Shown here piece after piece: positions 18,844 through 30,244 of a stretch of DNA of 64,000 bases. The DNA lies in assembly GCA_009602735.1 (NCBI GenBank), contig WELA01004268.1:1108213-1172212 (forward strand), in the 5' to 3' direction. Under the pieces are notes generated by a model. The model was not told the DNA's origin and ran no database searches. It was given only the letters and a program-made list of their open reading frames with translations. This DNA is from Mesotaenium endlicherianum (lineage: Eukaryota; Streptophyta; Zygnematophyceae; Zygnematales; Mesotaeniaceae). Position 1 is the stretch's first letter. Every line of letters begins with the position of its first letter. The translations under genes and the position numbers were made by a program.

Positions 18844-19620
18844 TTACTGGGTCGCTGTGAGGACTCCTCCCTCCTCCTTCCTCCCCCCAGCAAACCAGAA
18901 CCAAGGCCAGGACGCGGCGAAGGCAGCCGCAAGGGGGCCTGGAGAGCAAGACCCTCGCGCTGGGAATGTTTGGTAGTACCAAGGGGGGGAGCGGCCGTCG
19001 TCGTCTGAATCGCGGTCCATGGCGTCGTAGGACTGGTCCATCTCAAGGTGACGGGCCTGCGCGTAGAGGGGAGTCAGGGCCTGCGTCTGCAAGAGAATCC
19101 ATGTCAAAACGTTGTCATTGATAGCCTGGCTCGCGAGACGGACGCGGTTGACCTTGATGATGCCGTCCACCTGCGTGAGGTGCGGAGGGAAGCCCATCGC
19201 ACGCTCCATCTCCACGACACGAGGCCGCTGGTACATGCCGGTCTCGAGGTCAATGATCATGCCGCGCTGGTCTTCCACGTAGGCCGCGCTGTCGTAGCGA
19301 CTCACGAATGTCAAAAGCGCCCTTGTGACGTCGTAGAGGACCTCACACTGGGCCTGAGAAGGATGCGGAAGGGCGACCACCTGCTGGGCCAGGCGCTCCA
19401 CGTCGAGGATGGAGTCGACGATGCGCGTGTGGCGCGGATGTGCGGCCGCCAATGCCTCGAGCGTGCCTGGCATGGCCAGGTTGGTGAAGTAGGCACGCAC
19501 GCGGTGCGTGAAGGAGCCAATTTGGGCAGCGTCCACGACAACCTCACGGTCAACGTAGCTGCTGCAGAGCTCGAAGTCGTGCCTCCCGCGACTCCATTTG
19601 ACGAGGTAGGGCGTGCTTAA
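18844..19620 (-). pseudogene. C-terminal half of a C5 methyltransferase in a second retroelement
   Basis: This is an open frame from about 19620 to 18844. Near the start, GSFTHRVRAYFTNLA matches methyltransferase motif VIII. Further on, VVEMERAMGFPPHLTQV matches motif IX, and RVRLASQAINDNVLTWIL matches motif X, in the spacing typical of DNMT3-like enzymes. Motifs I, IV and VI are missing, because the sequence upstream of 19627 is unrelated. The GC content is much higher than in the Gypsy copies around it. With the RT leader downstream, the order methyltransferase-linker-RT equals that of the 4821-15084 element, but the sequences are very different, so this is another family. A plain host DNMT fragment is the alternative. 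Confidence 0.72.
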
Positions 19621-19626
19621 AGTTTT

Positions 19627-20039
19627 TTATGGGATAAACTCTGTGATCGTACTGGTCGTTGGAATTTCACCAATTCGGTCCGTTTCGCGCTGGGACAGCA
19701 AACGAGCGCGAAGGGCTGAGCTTGAAGTCATGTGACGTTTTCACATTTGTCAAACCAGCCAACAAGTAAACGCAGCTTGACAAGCGGCCGAATTTTTGAA
19801 AAGTCATTTCGCGTTTAGACATGACAAAAAATATAAACTAATTGGCAACAGCGTTATTTTGCCATTATATTGTAGATTAGTACGCCCACAATTAAGCAGT
19901 CAATCACAAAGAAGGGGATAAAAGAACAATTACACTACCACTACATTTAGGAACTTGGAATGAATTTGTGGTGCATATTGCATGAGGTGATGAATATTTC
20001 TCCGTCTCAGAGGTGTAGATTTGTTCCCAGACAGATTTC
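19627..20039. other. no recognisable feature
   Basis: This is AT-rich sequence between the methyltransferase fragment and the RT remnant. I see no open frame, repeat end or RNA gene in it. Confidence 0.5.
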
Positions 20040-20960
20040 ATGCCATTTGGCAAAGGAATATCATCTTTTCCTGCTGTGGAGGAGTCCATTTGCTCCACTT
20101 TGCCTGGCGTATGGTAGAAAACTTCGTTTTTGCCTTGGGCAAAGATGGGCGTAGGTCCAATTCCTGGGGCGTTCTGTGAATTTAGTCGCGTTTTTGGTCC
20201 GGACTAATCTCAGAGTGAATATGTATGCCTTACCCATAATTGAGGATTTGCTTCATACATTGTTTGGTGCTCAAGTTTTCAGTAAGATTGATTGACGAGT
20301 GGATATCATCAATCCATAATTGATGAGAGAGATTAACACAAGATTGCTTTTCGCACACGTTATGGGCATTATAACTTCATTGGGATACCTTTTGGTTTGA
20401 CTAATGCTCCTGCTACCTTTATGGGTGCTACAAATGACGTTTTTAGACCTAAATTGTGGAAGTCGTTTTGGACGATATCCTGATCTTCTCTAAGACTGAA
20501 GCTGAGCATGCTGAACATTGGAAAATAGTGATGGAAACTCTACAAAATAATCAGCTTGATGCTAAAACGAGCAAGAGTGATTTAAGCAAAGTATTAAGTT
20601 CCTGGGTCACGTCGTCAGTAAGGAAGGTATTAGTATTGATCCAAAGAGATTCCACACCATCAAGGCTTGGCCAATACCTCAGTCTGTCTTGAAAGTTAGA
20701 TCCTTTCTTGGGTTGGCTAACTATTACAGGAGATTTATTGAGAATTATTATACAAAGGCGCTTGTAGACTAACTGACCTCATTAAAAAGGAAAAGGGTAT
20801 GTGCGAGAGGAAGAGCAGCAAGCTGCCTTCTAGACCCTTGAAGGTGCCCTGTGCTCTGCTCCTTTTTTTGCTATGTATGACCCTGGCAGACCTGTGCAGG
20901 TGGTTACTGACGATTCTGAGTTTGCCATGGGTGCTATTTTGTTGCAGCGTAATGACAAAA
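20040..20960 (+). pseudogene. decayed chromovirus RT fragment (copy F)
   Basis: Scattered RT blocks occur on the + strand: a finger-like SPFAP...LRFC (about 20085-20145), NVYALPIIEDLLHTLFGAQV (20217-20277, corresponding to the PLPRIEDLLDTL region), [19 protein letters not shown] with the catalytic Asp pair (20457-20513), [14 protein letters not shown]-like residues (20707-20750) and SEFAMGAILLQ at the RNase H start (20915-20948). Stops and shifts are frequent. Homology ends where the LTR of copy E begins. Confidence 0.8.
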
Positions 20961-21703
20961 TAAAAGGTATTGACTTACTTTAAAATGACTAATAATTACT
21001 AAAATAAATATATATCACCCAATAATCTTTATGGTATTTTCTGCTTGAATAATTAATCAGCAAAAGACCACACAATTAGCGTAAGCAATAGTCACCAGTG
21101 AAATGCAAGTAACGAGCATCAGTCATGCAATCAGTAAGTTCAGACACAAGCAAGGTTAGTTAACAGTTTGCGTAACGGCTTGCAGCCTTGGATCTAGATG
21201 TTCTTTCATTAATTTTTAGAGCAAGTTTGCCACATTTTTGGATTTCGAACTTGATAGCAATACCTAGCATATGTACATAGAATGAGTAAACTGTTCAGCG
21301 ACAAGTGGGATAGCACCGCCTACCCGCAAATTGACTACGTTAGTAGGACCATAGCTAATCGAATCCACAGCCATCTCCCATCATCCCGAATCGCCATTTG
21401 CCTAAGGCGTCATTTGGCCATTCATCTATCATACCATAACTAGATGCATTACTGGGCACTTCATTGGTACCGCTTAAGGCAATCAACTAGCTGCCAAAGA
21501 ATGTGTCAGCAAGCTGACTTAAGTTGACTTCACCCTGCTGCTACAGGCCGAGTTATTATACTAAATACTTATAGAAATCCATCACACCGTTTATTACTGG
21601 AAATCTATGATATTGAATATTAACTAAAATTCAGGAGATTGAATCTAATTAATTGTTATAGTTAATTGAATTATTATATTTTTCATTATACATGTTCATT
21701 ACA
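20961..21703 (-). repeat. 3' LTR of chromovirus copy E, degenerate
   Basis: This is colinear with the LTR of copy C (for example AATCTTTATGGTATTTTC and GCCATCTCCCATCATCCCGA) and ends in TTCATTACA at 21703 on the + strand. The low-coordinate end is eroded and is placed at about 20961 by alignment of the GACTTAC block. It is followed, at the usual 18-nt distance, by the mutated hairpin. Confidence 0.8.
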
Positions 21704-21721
21704 ATCCTTCCTGCATAAATT

Positions 21722-21738
21722 GCTTTCGACTCGACAAC
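21722..21738 (-). promoter_or_regulatory. mutated copy of the pre-LTR hairpin (copy E)
   Basis: GCTTTCGACTCGACAAC occupies the place of GTTGTCGCCTCGACAAC and lies 18 nt from the LTR end at 21703. Three substitutions weaken the stem, consistent with an old copy. Confidence 0.6.
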
Positions 21739-21739
21739 A

Positions 21740-22474
21740 CTAAAATAATATCTTAATACACTGCAACTTGACATCTGCATACAATCCTATGTTCTTGTAG
21801 CTTTATCCCCAAGAGAGCTAGACCTTGACCTGACCTAGATCTCCTATCAACTGGCCTTCTGAACAACTCAGATTCAGCTAGGGTAGGACTTTTAGGAGAA
21901 CATAGTAAGATAGCAACTCTCTCCTGCACAGTTTGCAAACTAACAGGAACAAAAGTAGGGGCCTGAAAAGGGTGTTGCATCACATTTGCCTCCTACTGGC
22001 CCTGTTAGACTGAGACTCACCCTCCACTGCTGAGGTTTCTCTACTGTTGCTCCCAAGGCAAGTGATGTCCTCCAATTGAGCCGCTACCTTCTTGCCTACC
22101 TCCTGTATTTGCCTCTAGAACTGTAAGGCCCTTTCGGCCACAAATAGTCCAACCTGTTGCAGTGTAGTAGGTGTTGCAAGAGGCTGGGGTGTGGCAAGAC
22201 TAGACTCTGTGCCTATTTCCTGTTCCTCCTCAAATTTCTCCAAAACGTCTGAGAGCGCTTGGGTCCTATCCACCAAGTCGTCCAACTGCTCTCTGGTTAG
22301 AGAGTAGTCTATTGACCTCCCTCTTTTGGGACTTGCTGGTGGTTGTTGGATCGTGATGTCAGAAAGGTCCATCTCCCCCCTCCTGTTTGCTCATTTGACA
22401 ATGTTTTCCGGTAGAGTAATTGTCCCAAGCTCTGTATTTGGCCTCCTTCATATGTTAAGTTTGAGGTCCCAGGG
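21740..22474 (-). pseudogene. ORF3 of chromovirus copy E, C-terminal part
   Basis: Segments match the C-terminal third of ORF3 of copy C: PPASPKRGRSIDYSLTREQ, DDLVDRTQALSD, VMQHPFQAP-like residues, LFRRPVDRRSRS. It has several frame breaks. The N-terminal part is at 37055-37935. The two were contiguous before element D inserted: joining across the CAGGG duplication restores the reading PPHIAPWDLKLN, which matches PPHIAPWDPRLN of copy C. Confidence 0.82.
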
Positions 22475-23737
22475 TGAAATGAATCTTGCTTATTCATAAT
22501 ATATATTTCATTTCAATATATAAGATTTGAGATAGGTGGAAGCGTGTAAAATCAGGGAGCGATCATCGCCCTTATGATGAATTCCGTTCACTCATCTATA
22601 CACCTTGACTCACTTACCATAGTGTGCCACAGTTGCACACTACACAAGGCACAAAAAAGAGGCAAACTTGAGGATAAAGAGCTTCTCTTCTAGAAACTCA
22701 TGGCATCCTGCCATACCAGGCATACAAGTATGTATAAGCACATACACAACACCAGAGGACAGAAAAGCAAAGGCGCTCTCATTCAGATGACCATAATGTA
22801 GCTAAAACACATCCCACTGACTTAGGTGCAAAACCATGGAATCTGTCCGCTATGTGACCCCGAAATGTCAGAGGGTATAACTCTGTCAATACAACTCCAA
22901 AGTGAGCAAAATTAATGATAACGAACGCATCTTGACGAGACCTTTCCGAAACGTCCTAGTTCGCTCCATTTGGAGCACAGACAAAGAAGCCATGCCAATT
23001 TTTGTGAAAGCTGGTCATAATAACGAACCCAAAAGTGCACACATGACTTGCGAGTAGAAAATTTGACTCTAAAACCTACTGTTCAGAATGGAGGGACCAC
23101 GAGATCTCAGCCTGTTATGTACCTAGTGACCACCGGGTTGACCACGGCGCAAGGTGCGTCGTTTTGTGAGAAACCCGTTAAGTTGGGACCCACGGATCTA
23201 GGTATATCGACCATATTAATTGGTCGATTGACTGAAGTCCTAACTATTCAATTGACTGACGACGGCTCCGCCTACCCAGGAGTTAACTACACTGGTAGGA
23301 CATTGGCTTACCAAATCTCAGTCTAAACCCCCGACTTTCAATATACTACGGTCACATGTGCCAGATCACAAATAATTATCTAAATGAATATATCTATTCT
23401 CAGCATACTGAGTCCAAGTATACTAAATATTATTTTACGAGCTTACTATATATCAACCTACTGATATTATGTCTTATATATAACTGGTATATAAATCTCA
23501 GCCAACTATATTATGAGACAAAAGTCATCCTGCTAACTTTTTCAACAAAGTGAGCAAATTGCACTACGATTCAAAAGTCATCTTGCTGACCTTTTTGACA
23601 AAGTAAGTAAATCCGCATTATATTGACATACATTCATTTAGATGAACTCGCACATGTGAGTATATTGAGATAATACTTATTTAGGATTGTAATTCTATGT
23701 GCAATTATTTAAATAAATAATGAACTGATTCATTACA
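22475..23737 (-). repeat. 3' LTR of element D
   Basis: The 1263-bp LTR (+ strand TGAAATGAATCTTGC to GATTCATTACA) is almost colinear with the split 5' LTR. It contains the block CCGCCTACCCAGGAGTTAAC (23270-23289), also found in the chromovirus LTRs. Confidence 0.88.
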
Positions 23738-26700
23738 ATCTCCCCAACTCAAATTGTTGTCGCCTCGACAACACTCAACATACAATACATTTATTTAATA
23801 ATACACTTCAGTCAGCCGGGTGAAGCAAAGCAAGCAAACAAAACATGAGCGTGATATATTCACCTACTCAATGCAAGTACAAATTAGTCACAGCAAATTG
23901 TCATGCAAGCAACCATTTGACTTCACAATCAATAATTGAAGACGTACATGGACTTACCCCTACTCACAGTGGTCGGTCCAGTTGAAAGACACAATAGAGC
24001 ACCTCACACCATGCAAACCACAAGCAAATTGAACAGCCTCCTTTTGAGGTCAAACAATGAAAGAATGTTATTAAAGCTCAGCCAACTGAACTAAGCCTTT
24101 TTTCCTTCTCTGGGTTTTCAACTCCTGCTGTGCTCACACCTTGAAAGCTCCTCACAAGCAATTTCTTGTGACATAGGTACCTGCTCAAAATTCAGCGTAC
24201 TGAAGGAAAAGGAAGACCAACCCTAGTTTGATGGCATTGAATGCTCTTACAAGCTGAGTAGCATCAGATTAATGAGCCCAAGAAAATTTGAAATTTTAAC
24301 CACATTTTCAGTACACACTAAATTCAAATAAACATATGGTTTTGAGCAATATGCTGGTCACCTCAAGCAGTTCCCCGATGTGCCATGCATCATTGCTACC
24401 CAATCCCAACTGATGGCAATGTACTTACTCAGTTAGTACGTACACTTGCTCCAACAGTATGCTGCAACTCACAGTTTACACAAGTCAGTCACTGATGCTC
24501 CCAATATTAATGCAGTACATATCGGATGTAGTCGTGTATATGACTCAGTTAGTACATACACTTGCTGTTGAGTATACAGGTAAGCACAGCTTACTGAATA
24601 TTCCTAATACACATCCCATCTCCCTCTTCCCAATTTATATAGATGTCGACCCGACAGCTCTAACCACATAAGCACACCAAGAAGTGCCTACAACTCCGCA
24701 TCATAAGAACCACACAGAGTGATAGTCACAGATTGCGGCGGTACGAGTGGGTGAAGAAGAATCAACAAAGAAAACCAAGAGAGGACACAGAGTGCAAACA
24801 CCCAAGTAAGCAAGAAAGAAAGTCCTCCCCCCAAAAAAATAGTCTATTTTTCAGGACTAGAGCGATGTCCAGAGTGGCATAGGGAAGAGTGTACTGCCAT
24901 TCAGACCCTCTCACCATAAAGCTCTATCCATGAATAACCCAAACTTAAGCTAGCGTATTACACCCCTCCATTTGGAAGTGTAAATAGCTTGCTATGAGAT
25001 GAAGACAACCGGCCCCATTAGCAAGTTTCTCCAAAACCAAAGAGCTTAGTTAGCTGACTGTACCAACGCATGCATACAAGGACTTATACTAGTCATTCCT
25101 AGCAAGACATACACCAAAACGACAACCACCAAATAATGAGAGTCAACAATCCAAGTGAAAAGGGGACAGAAACAACCAACCGTATCATAGTTCTGATGTT
25201 TCAGGATACTCCCTCCTTCAGGTCTTACTGCCTGAAGTTGCCCAAAGGACAGGTGGGGAAGCGTCACGTGGCAGCGTCCAGCATGCCAACTCCTTAGCCT
25301 CTCTCGACCTGTATGTCACCATTGCTTCACACTCTGCTTGCTGGTCTCAGTCTGTCAAACAGACAACAAGCAAGTGTGTAAGTTGCCTTCCATGAGCTTA
25401 GCTACGCGTGGTAAACACCACACCCTAGCTGCATCAGTCTACTTAAGACCTGATGACTCCATCTTACATAGTTAATTCCCGAGAGGGCAAGGCAAACATT
25501 GGGATCACATAGACTCAACCAATGACAATGGGCAAACCCAGTATAGCTCAAAACTAAGTTCCTCTCTGGAGGCACATACATGGCATCTATTGCAATTACA
25601 GCAAGCACTTAGCAAGCCAACAACAACAGCGTGCATAAATCATTGGTAAGACTTTCAGACTGTAACCCCAAGCTAGCAAGAAGAACGTTTGTGCATCAGA
25701 CTGAACAAGACCTTTCAAGCCATGCATTGCGTGAACGTCTATAATGTCGATGGTCTCTTCTGTCTTTACTTAGGTGTGCATAGTGAATCTATTACAGCAG
25801 GGCCCATTTTACACCTGCTCTACGATATGCTAACGGCGATCCACTACCTCTAGCACCCGGGATGCAAATTCCATGCACCTGACACATATACCAATGCACC
25901 TTGCATGCTACCTAGCATGCGCCTCTAGCGAGCTCAGTTAGCTGCGAGGCCGGCAGAAACTTAGCACACCGCTAATATGCCCAGATCGTCCCTATGACGA
26001 AGATACATACCTCCTCACACTTGACCAAGTGTACAGGTGGCATCCAAAAACATATAGCCAACTGGACCTAAGGCAAGTAGTCAAACCCCCTCTAGTATCC
26101 ACGTTGACTTCACATACAGCAGTCAACACACCGCACAGACCCAAGTCTCGATATGCTGATCTATTTGAATCCCTGGCTGGCTCCAACAAGCCATAACCAC
26201 ATGGTAAGATATGCCAAGCACCAAGCATGGCAACACCCAGAGCTCATTCATCTCAAGCACTCAAAGTACTCATTGACCGCGGTTGCTCTGGAACACTTAA
26301 TCCTTAATAAGCCATGCGAAGTAAAAGCGAGTCAAAGGGAAGCCCTTGCGTCCATAAACCCAAGCCCTTAACCCCTTTAACCACATTAGGTCAAATAATC
26401 CAGCAGACTGACAACCTAAGTCAGCAATCACAAAAGACCCGCATCCATAAACCTCAGCACAACGACTAAACCCATCTTAAGCTTAAACCCCAAGCTCCTA
26501 CAATCCCATCAAATACCACAAAAGCACCGTCTCACACATAGCATTCAAGCACAAGGCACATACCCTAAACCCTCCAAGCACAAATCATTGTGGCAAACGA
26601 GAGCACAAAATGTCACAGCCACGATTGGGAGTAGGCGGTATCTGTAGGATGCCATCGTTGCTACCGGAGCCTCTTCAAATTGAAGTTGCAGCATGTTGAA

Positions 26701-27351
26701 GCTTGTGGACGACGTAGTGCACTTGGACCGTGGCGAGGATAACCTGTCGTCATACTTGGAAACTTAAGTTAGTAAATCATGTGTGCACGTACTGTCTCAA
26801 TTGCTCAACACATGCAGCCATACTCAAGCTCCCTCAGCCTAACAACCACACATATAATGAGAGAGGAACGTCTCTTGCAAAGCAACAAGATCAAACCCTA
26901 AAGGATAGCACAATAGACTAACAAGTCCTCTAGCACCGCTGGAGTGCACACCCCTCTCTATACTAGCCGTGGATTGCATATAACAACACACGACTATGAT
27001 CAAGTGAGGTAAATGAGTCATATCCAGCTAAAATGCAACGTTCTTGAGGTTGCCCTTGATGCTTGCAGACACCTCTTCCATCAAGCCTCCACTTTAGGCT
27101 TCTCCTTGCGTGGATCTGTATACAAGAGGCTAGGAAAGTCAAGTTAGTATGCCACATAATACATTGAGCCAAGAGACACACTAGGTGAGCAAGTGGAAGG
27201 ATCCTGGACAGGATGTGCAATGCTCTACGTCATATACTTTCCAAGCTCCACCTAGACTCAGCATACCACTCAAGTAAGCCTCACACAATTACCTCATGAG
27301 ACAAAGAAGACAAGCACGGACATTAAAGAAACTACTAAGCTTCGATACCAC
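23738..27351 (-). other. non-coding interior of element D
   Basis: These 3.6 kb lie between the two LTRs. The hairpin GTTGTCGCCTCGACAAC lies at 23756-23772, 18 nt from the 3' LTR. A primer binding site TGGTATCGAAGC lies at 27339-27350 (- strand), next to the 5' LTR. I see no coding potential above chance, no Gag or Pol motif and no obvious internal tandem repeat. Confidence 0.75.
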
Positions 27352-27710
27352 TGAAATGAATCTTGCTTATTCAAGATATATATGTTTCATTTAAATATAT
27401 AAGATCAGAGATAGGTGGAAGCGTGAAAAATCAGGATGCAATATTTGCCCTTATAATGAATTTTGTTTACTCATCTATACCCCTTGACTCACTTACCATA
27501 GTGTGCCACGGTTACACACTAACACAAGGCACAGGAAAGAGGCAAACTTGAGGATTAAGAACTCTTCTTCTAGAAACTCATGGCGTCCTGCCATACCAAG
27601 CATACAAGTATATGTAAGCACATACACAATACCAGAGGACAGAATAGCAAAGGCGCTCTCATTCAGATGACCATAATGTAGTTAAAACACATCCCATTGA
27701 CTTAGGTGCA
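27352..27710 (-). repeat. 5' LTR of element D, first piece
   Basis: This matches 22475-22830 closely (TGAAATGAATCTTGCTTATT..., ATCCCATTGACTTAGGTGCA). The LTR is cut after GTGCA by copy C and continues at 36135. Confidence 0.88.
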
Positions 27711-28430
27711 TGAAATGAATCGACTTACCAAATAAGCAATTAACAATTAATAAAGATCTTTATATCAGCAAGTAATCTTTATGGTATTTTCCGTTAACTG
27801 ATTATACGGCAAAGGACAACACACTAGCAGTGAATAAGACTCGTAAGTCAAATGCGAGTAAACTAGCATTAATAATGCAAATCAGTAAACTCATACATAA
27901 GCAAGGTTAGAAGACAGTGCGTATCAATGGCTTCTCGCCTTGGATTCAGATCTCTCTCAGTAAGCTGTACAGGAGAGTTGGCCTCGTTTCCGAATGCCAA
28001 ACTCGAGAGCAATGCCTAGCATATGTACATGGAATGAGTTTACTGTTCAACGGTCAGTGCGATGGCACCGCCTACCCGGGAGTTAACCACGTTGGTAGGA
28101 CCTCGGTTAACCAAATCCACCGCCATCTCCCATCATCCCGAATAGCCATCCATCATAGGGATGTCATCTGGCCATTCATCTAGCATATCGCACTTAGATG
28201 CATATCAAGGCAGTTCGCTGCTACCGAGTACGGAAGTCAGCTGGCTGTCAAAGAATGGGTCAGCAAGCTGACTTATATGGACTTCAGCCTGCTGCTTCCG
28301 GCTGCGTCATTAAACTGATAATTATGTAAAGTCCAGCAGACTGACTATTAACTAAAGTTCAGCAGGCTGAACTTAATTAACTATTATATTTAAATGAACA
28401 TTATATCCACTAATATACTGATTCATTACA
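27711..28430 (-). repeat. 3' LTR of chromovirus copy C
   Basis: 720 bp, TGAAATGAATCGAC to GATTCATTACA on the + strand, and nearly identical to 35410-36129. It carries the palindrome AGTTCAGCAGGCTGAACT near 28360. Confidence 0.93.
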
Positions 28431-28465
28431 ATCCCTCCAACTTAACTTGTTGTCGCCTCGACAAC
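28431..28465 (-). promoter_or_regulatory. polypurine tract and conserved hairpin of copy C
   Basis: GTTGTCG-CCT-CGACAAC (28449-28465) is a 7-bp stem with a 3-nt loop. It is separated from the LTR by 18 nt, which read AAGTTAAGTTGGAGGGAT on the - strand. Length, spacing and stem are the same as in copy A and element D. Confidence 0.75.
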
Positions 28466-28543
28466 ATTAAACTGCCAAAGCCTTAAATAAAGGAACTGAC
28501 CCTGATTAGCAGTCCCTACTGACTGTCTTCTCAGCCTGTCACC

Positions 28544-30244
28544 TTAAGGGGTTGTTCCTGGGGCTTCAGGATCAGGAGACGGAGATCTGGACCTAGATCT
28601 GGACAGCCCTCTAGGTCTGTCAGCTGGCCTTCTAAAGAACCCGGTTTGCTCTAAAGTTGGGCCTCGAGGGGAACGAAGGATGGTAGCCTGTTCTTCAACC
28701 ACTTGAGTGTTGATGCCCACATAGACAGGCATTCCAGTAGGATGCTGAAATACATTGGCTAGAGGTACATGCCCCTGAGCGGAGGGGGAGGCTGGCATAC
28801 CTCTGGCCCACCCGCGTGTCCCTCTTCTGGCACCCCTGTCCTTTGGGGATTTCTGCCTGTGTCTGCTGCCCAGTACAGTCAGATCAGCTTCTTCCCCTGC
28901 TTGGGCAGGTGGGCTGGGGGAGCGAGCGCGGGGTCCAGTTGTCGCCATAACGGGGATCACATTCCAAACACCTGATCGTGGTTCTTTAGGGAGCGCCACT
29001 GCCTGCCCCTGGGTATCCTGAGTACCTGCTGCTGATGCTTCTCCTCTGCCTTGTTCTTCTTCCTCATCCTCCTCATCCTCCTCCTCGGAGAGAGTAGGGG
29101 TCTCGTCCACTAAGTCGTCCTGCTCCCTAGTAGACATGGAGTAGTCTACCGACCTCCCTTTCTTAGGGCGCGCTGGAGGTTGCTTGGCCTTCAGCCTGCT
29201 GATATCTATCCGGCCTGCATTCCTTGCCCATTTGACAAAGGCATGCTTTCCCTTGGAGAAGTAGTCTCTTCCCCTCCTCCTATGCTCCTTGGTCTCTGCA
29301 TTCATGTTGCTCAGGCATCCATTCAGCCTGGGATCCCAAGGGGCAATGTGAGGTGGTAGGATGAGATAGCCGTCTAGGCCATAGTGGAAGTCATCCGGTT
29401 GGGCTCGGTCACACTCCTGCTTCTTATTTGTGACGGTCATCCACCTCCAGTCTGTTGGCTGCTGGTAGTACTGGGGTCCGTGCTCAGCCTTCCTCAGTTT
29501 ACACGGGAACCAGTGGGGAGAGAACATCTGCTGTCCTGCTTCCCTGGCCAAGTACTCCCAGCTCCTTCTCTCAACTTCATTGTAAGCTGGCAGGAGTGTG
29601 AGGTAGAATACCGTATCCTTAAAGCTATCGGGCCGCATGCTCACCATCCGGATGAGTCTCTGATCTCCCACTATTCCCGGTATGGGGACCGGCTTGTCCT
29701 CTGAATCATCTGCGAGATACCGGGCCTGCTCTGCTGTATAGCCCACCATCTTAGCATAATCTTCGTAAAGGACCACGCCGGTGTGTGTCTCGATGTACCT
29801 GTCCAGTGCTGTAGCTCCTTCCTTCTGTAGCAGTGTTGTCTGTTCCAGCCTGTTGATCTCCTGGGCTGCCAGCAATGCTTCCTTCAGGTTATCGAAGTTT
29901 TGGCCACCCACCACAGTATACCTGTAAGTGGCCAAGCTCTTCTGTCTGTCCGCTTCAATCTTTTTTCTTTTCTCCTCTTCTGCCGCTGCCGCTTCTTCTT
30001 GCTGTTTCTTCTGTCTCTCCTCCTCAGCCTTCCTGAGGTTTTCCGCTTCCTGATCCTTCTTCCTCTGTGCCTCTTCTGCCGCCTCTTGTTGTTTGCGGAC
30101 CCTTTCTTGTTCTCTCCTGGTGAGGGACGTCGCCGCCAGCTCCTTCTGGTATTGCTCCATTGTCCTCCTGGCTTCTTCTGCCTTGCGCTTTCTGTCCTCC
30201 TTTTGTGTGGTGGGCGCCATCCTGCACATGTAACCAGGGCACAA
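28544..30244 (-). CDS. ORF3 of chromovirus copy C, intact; function unknown
   Basis: This is an uninterrupted frame of 566 codons in the env position. The likely true start is ATG at 30220 (MAPTTQKEDRKRKAEEA), which aligns with the starts in copies A and E. Residues 10-125 form a long charged coiled coil (repeated AEEER/KKQQEE types). Residues 130-345 are the conserved core (TYRYTVVG, LDRYIETHTGVVLYEDYAKM, VGYTAEQAR, PDSFKDTVFYL, WFPCKLRKAEHGPQYYQQ, LPPHIAPWDPRLNG). Then come KPKKGRSVDYS, an acidic run near residue 400 and an Arg/Ser/Pro tail ending in SRSRSRSPSPDPEAPG. There is no signal peptide, TM segment or known enzyme motif. Directly before the start are TACTAAC and a CAG, resembling a branch point and 3' splice site. 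A nucleic-acid-binding or chromatin/nuclear role is only a guess. Confidence 0.85.
   Translation of the reverse strand: MCPGYMCRMAPTTQKEDRKRKAEEARRTMEQYQKELAATSLTRREQERVRKQQEAAEEAQRKKDQEAENLRKAEEERQKKQQEEAAAAEEEKRKKIEADRQKSLATYRYTVVGGQNFDNLKEALLAAQEINRLEQTTLLQKEGATALDRYIETHTGVVLYEDYAKMVGYTAEQARYLADDSEDKPVPIPGIVGDQRLIRMVSMRPDSFKDTVFYLTLLPAYNEVERRSWEYLAREAGQQMFSPHWFPCKLRKAEHGPQYYQQPTDWRWMTVTNKKQECDRAQPDDFHYGLDGYLILPPHIAPWDPRLNGCLSNMNAETKEHRRRGRDYFSKGKHAFVKWARNAGRIDISRLKAKQPPARPKKGRSVDYSMSTREQDDLVDETPTLSEEEDEEDEEEEQGRGEASAAGTQDTQGQAVALPKEPRSGVWNVIPVMATTGPRARSPSPPAQAGEEADLTVLGSRHRQKSPKDRGARRGTRGWARGMPASPSAQGHVPLANVFQHPTGMPVYVGINTQVVEEQATILRSPRGPTLEQTGFFRRPADRPRGLSRSRSRSPSPDPEAPGTTP

Noticed and set aside
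19048-19620. 190-codon + strand open frame
   Set aside because: It is antisense to the methyltransferase C-terminal fragment, which has recognisable motifs VIII-X; the + strand frame has none.
28544-30244. ORF3 as a retroviral envelope
   Set aside because: No signal peptide, no TM helix and no Cys pattern; it is coiled coil plus acidic and SR-like stretches.
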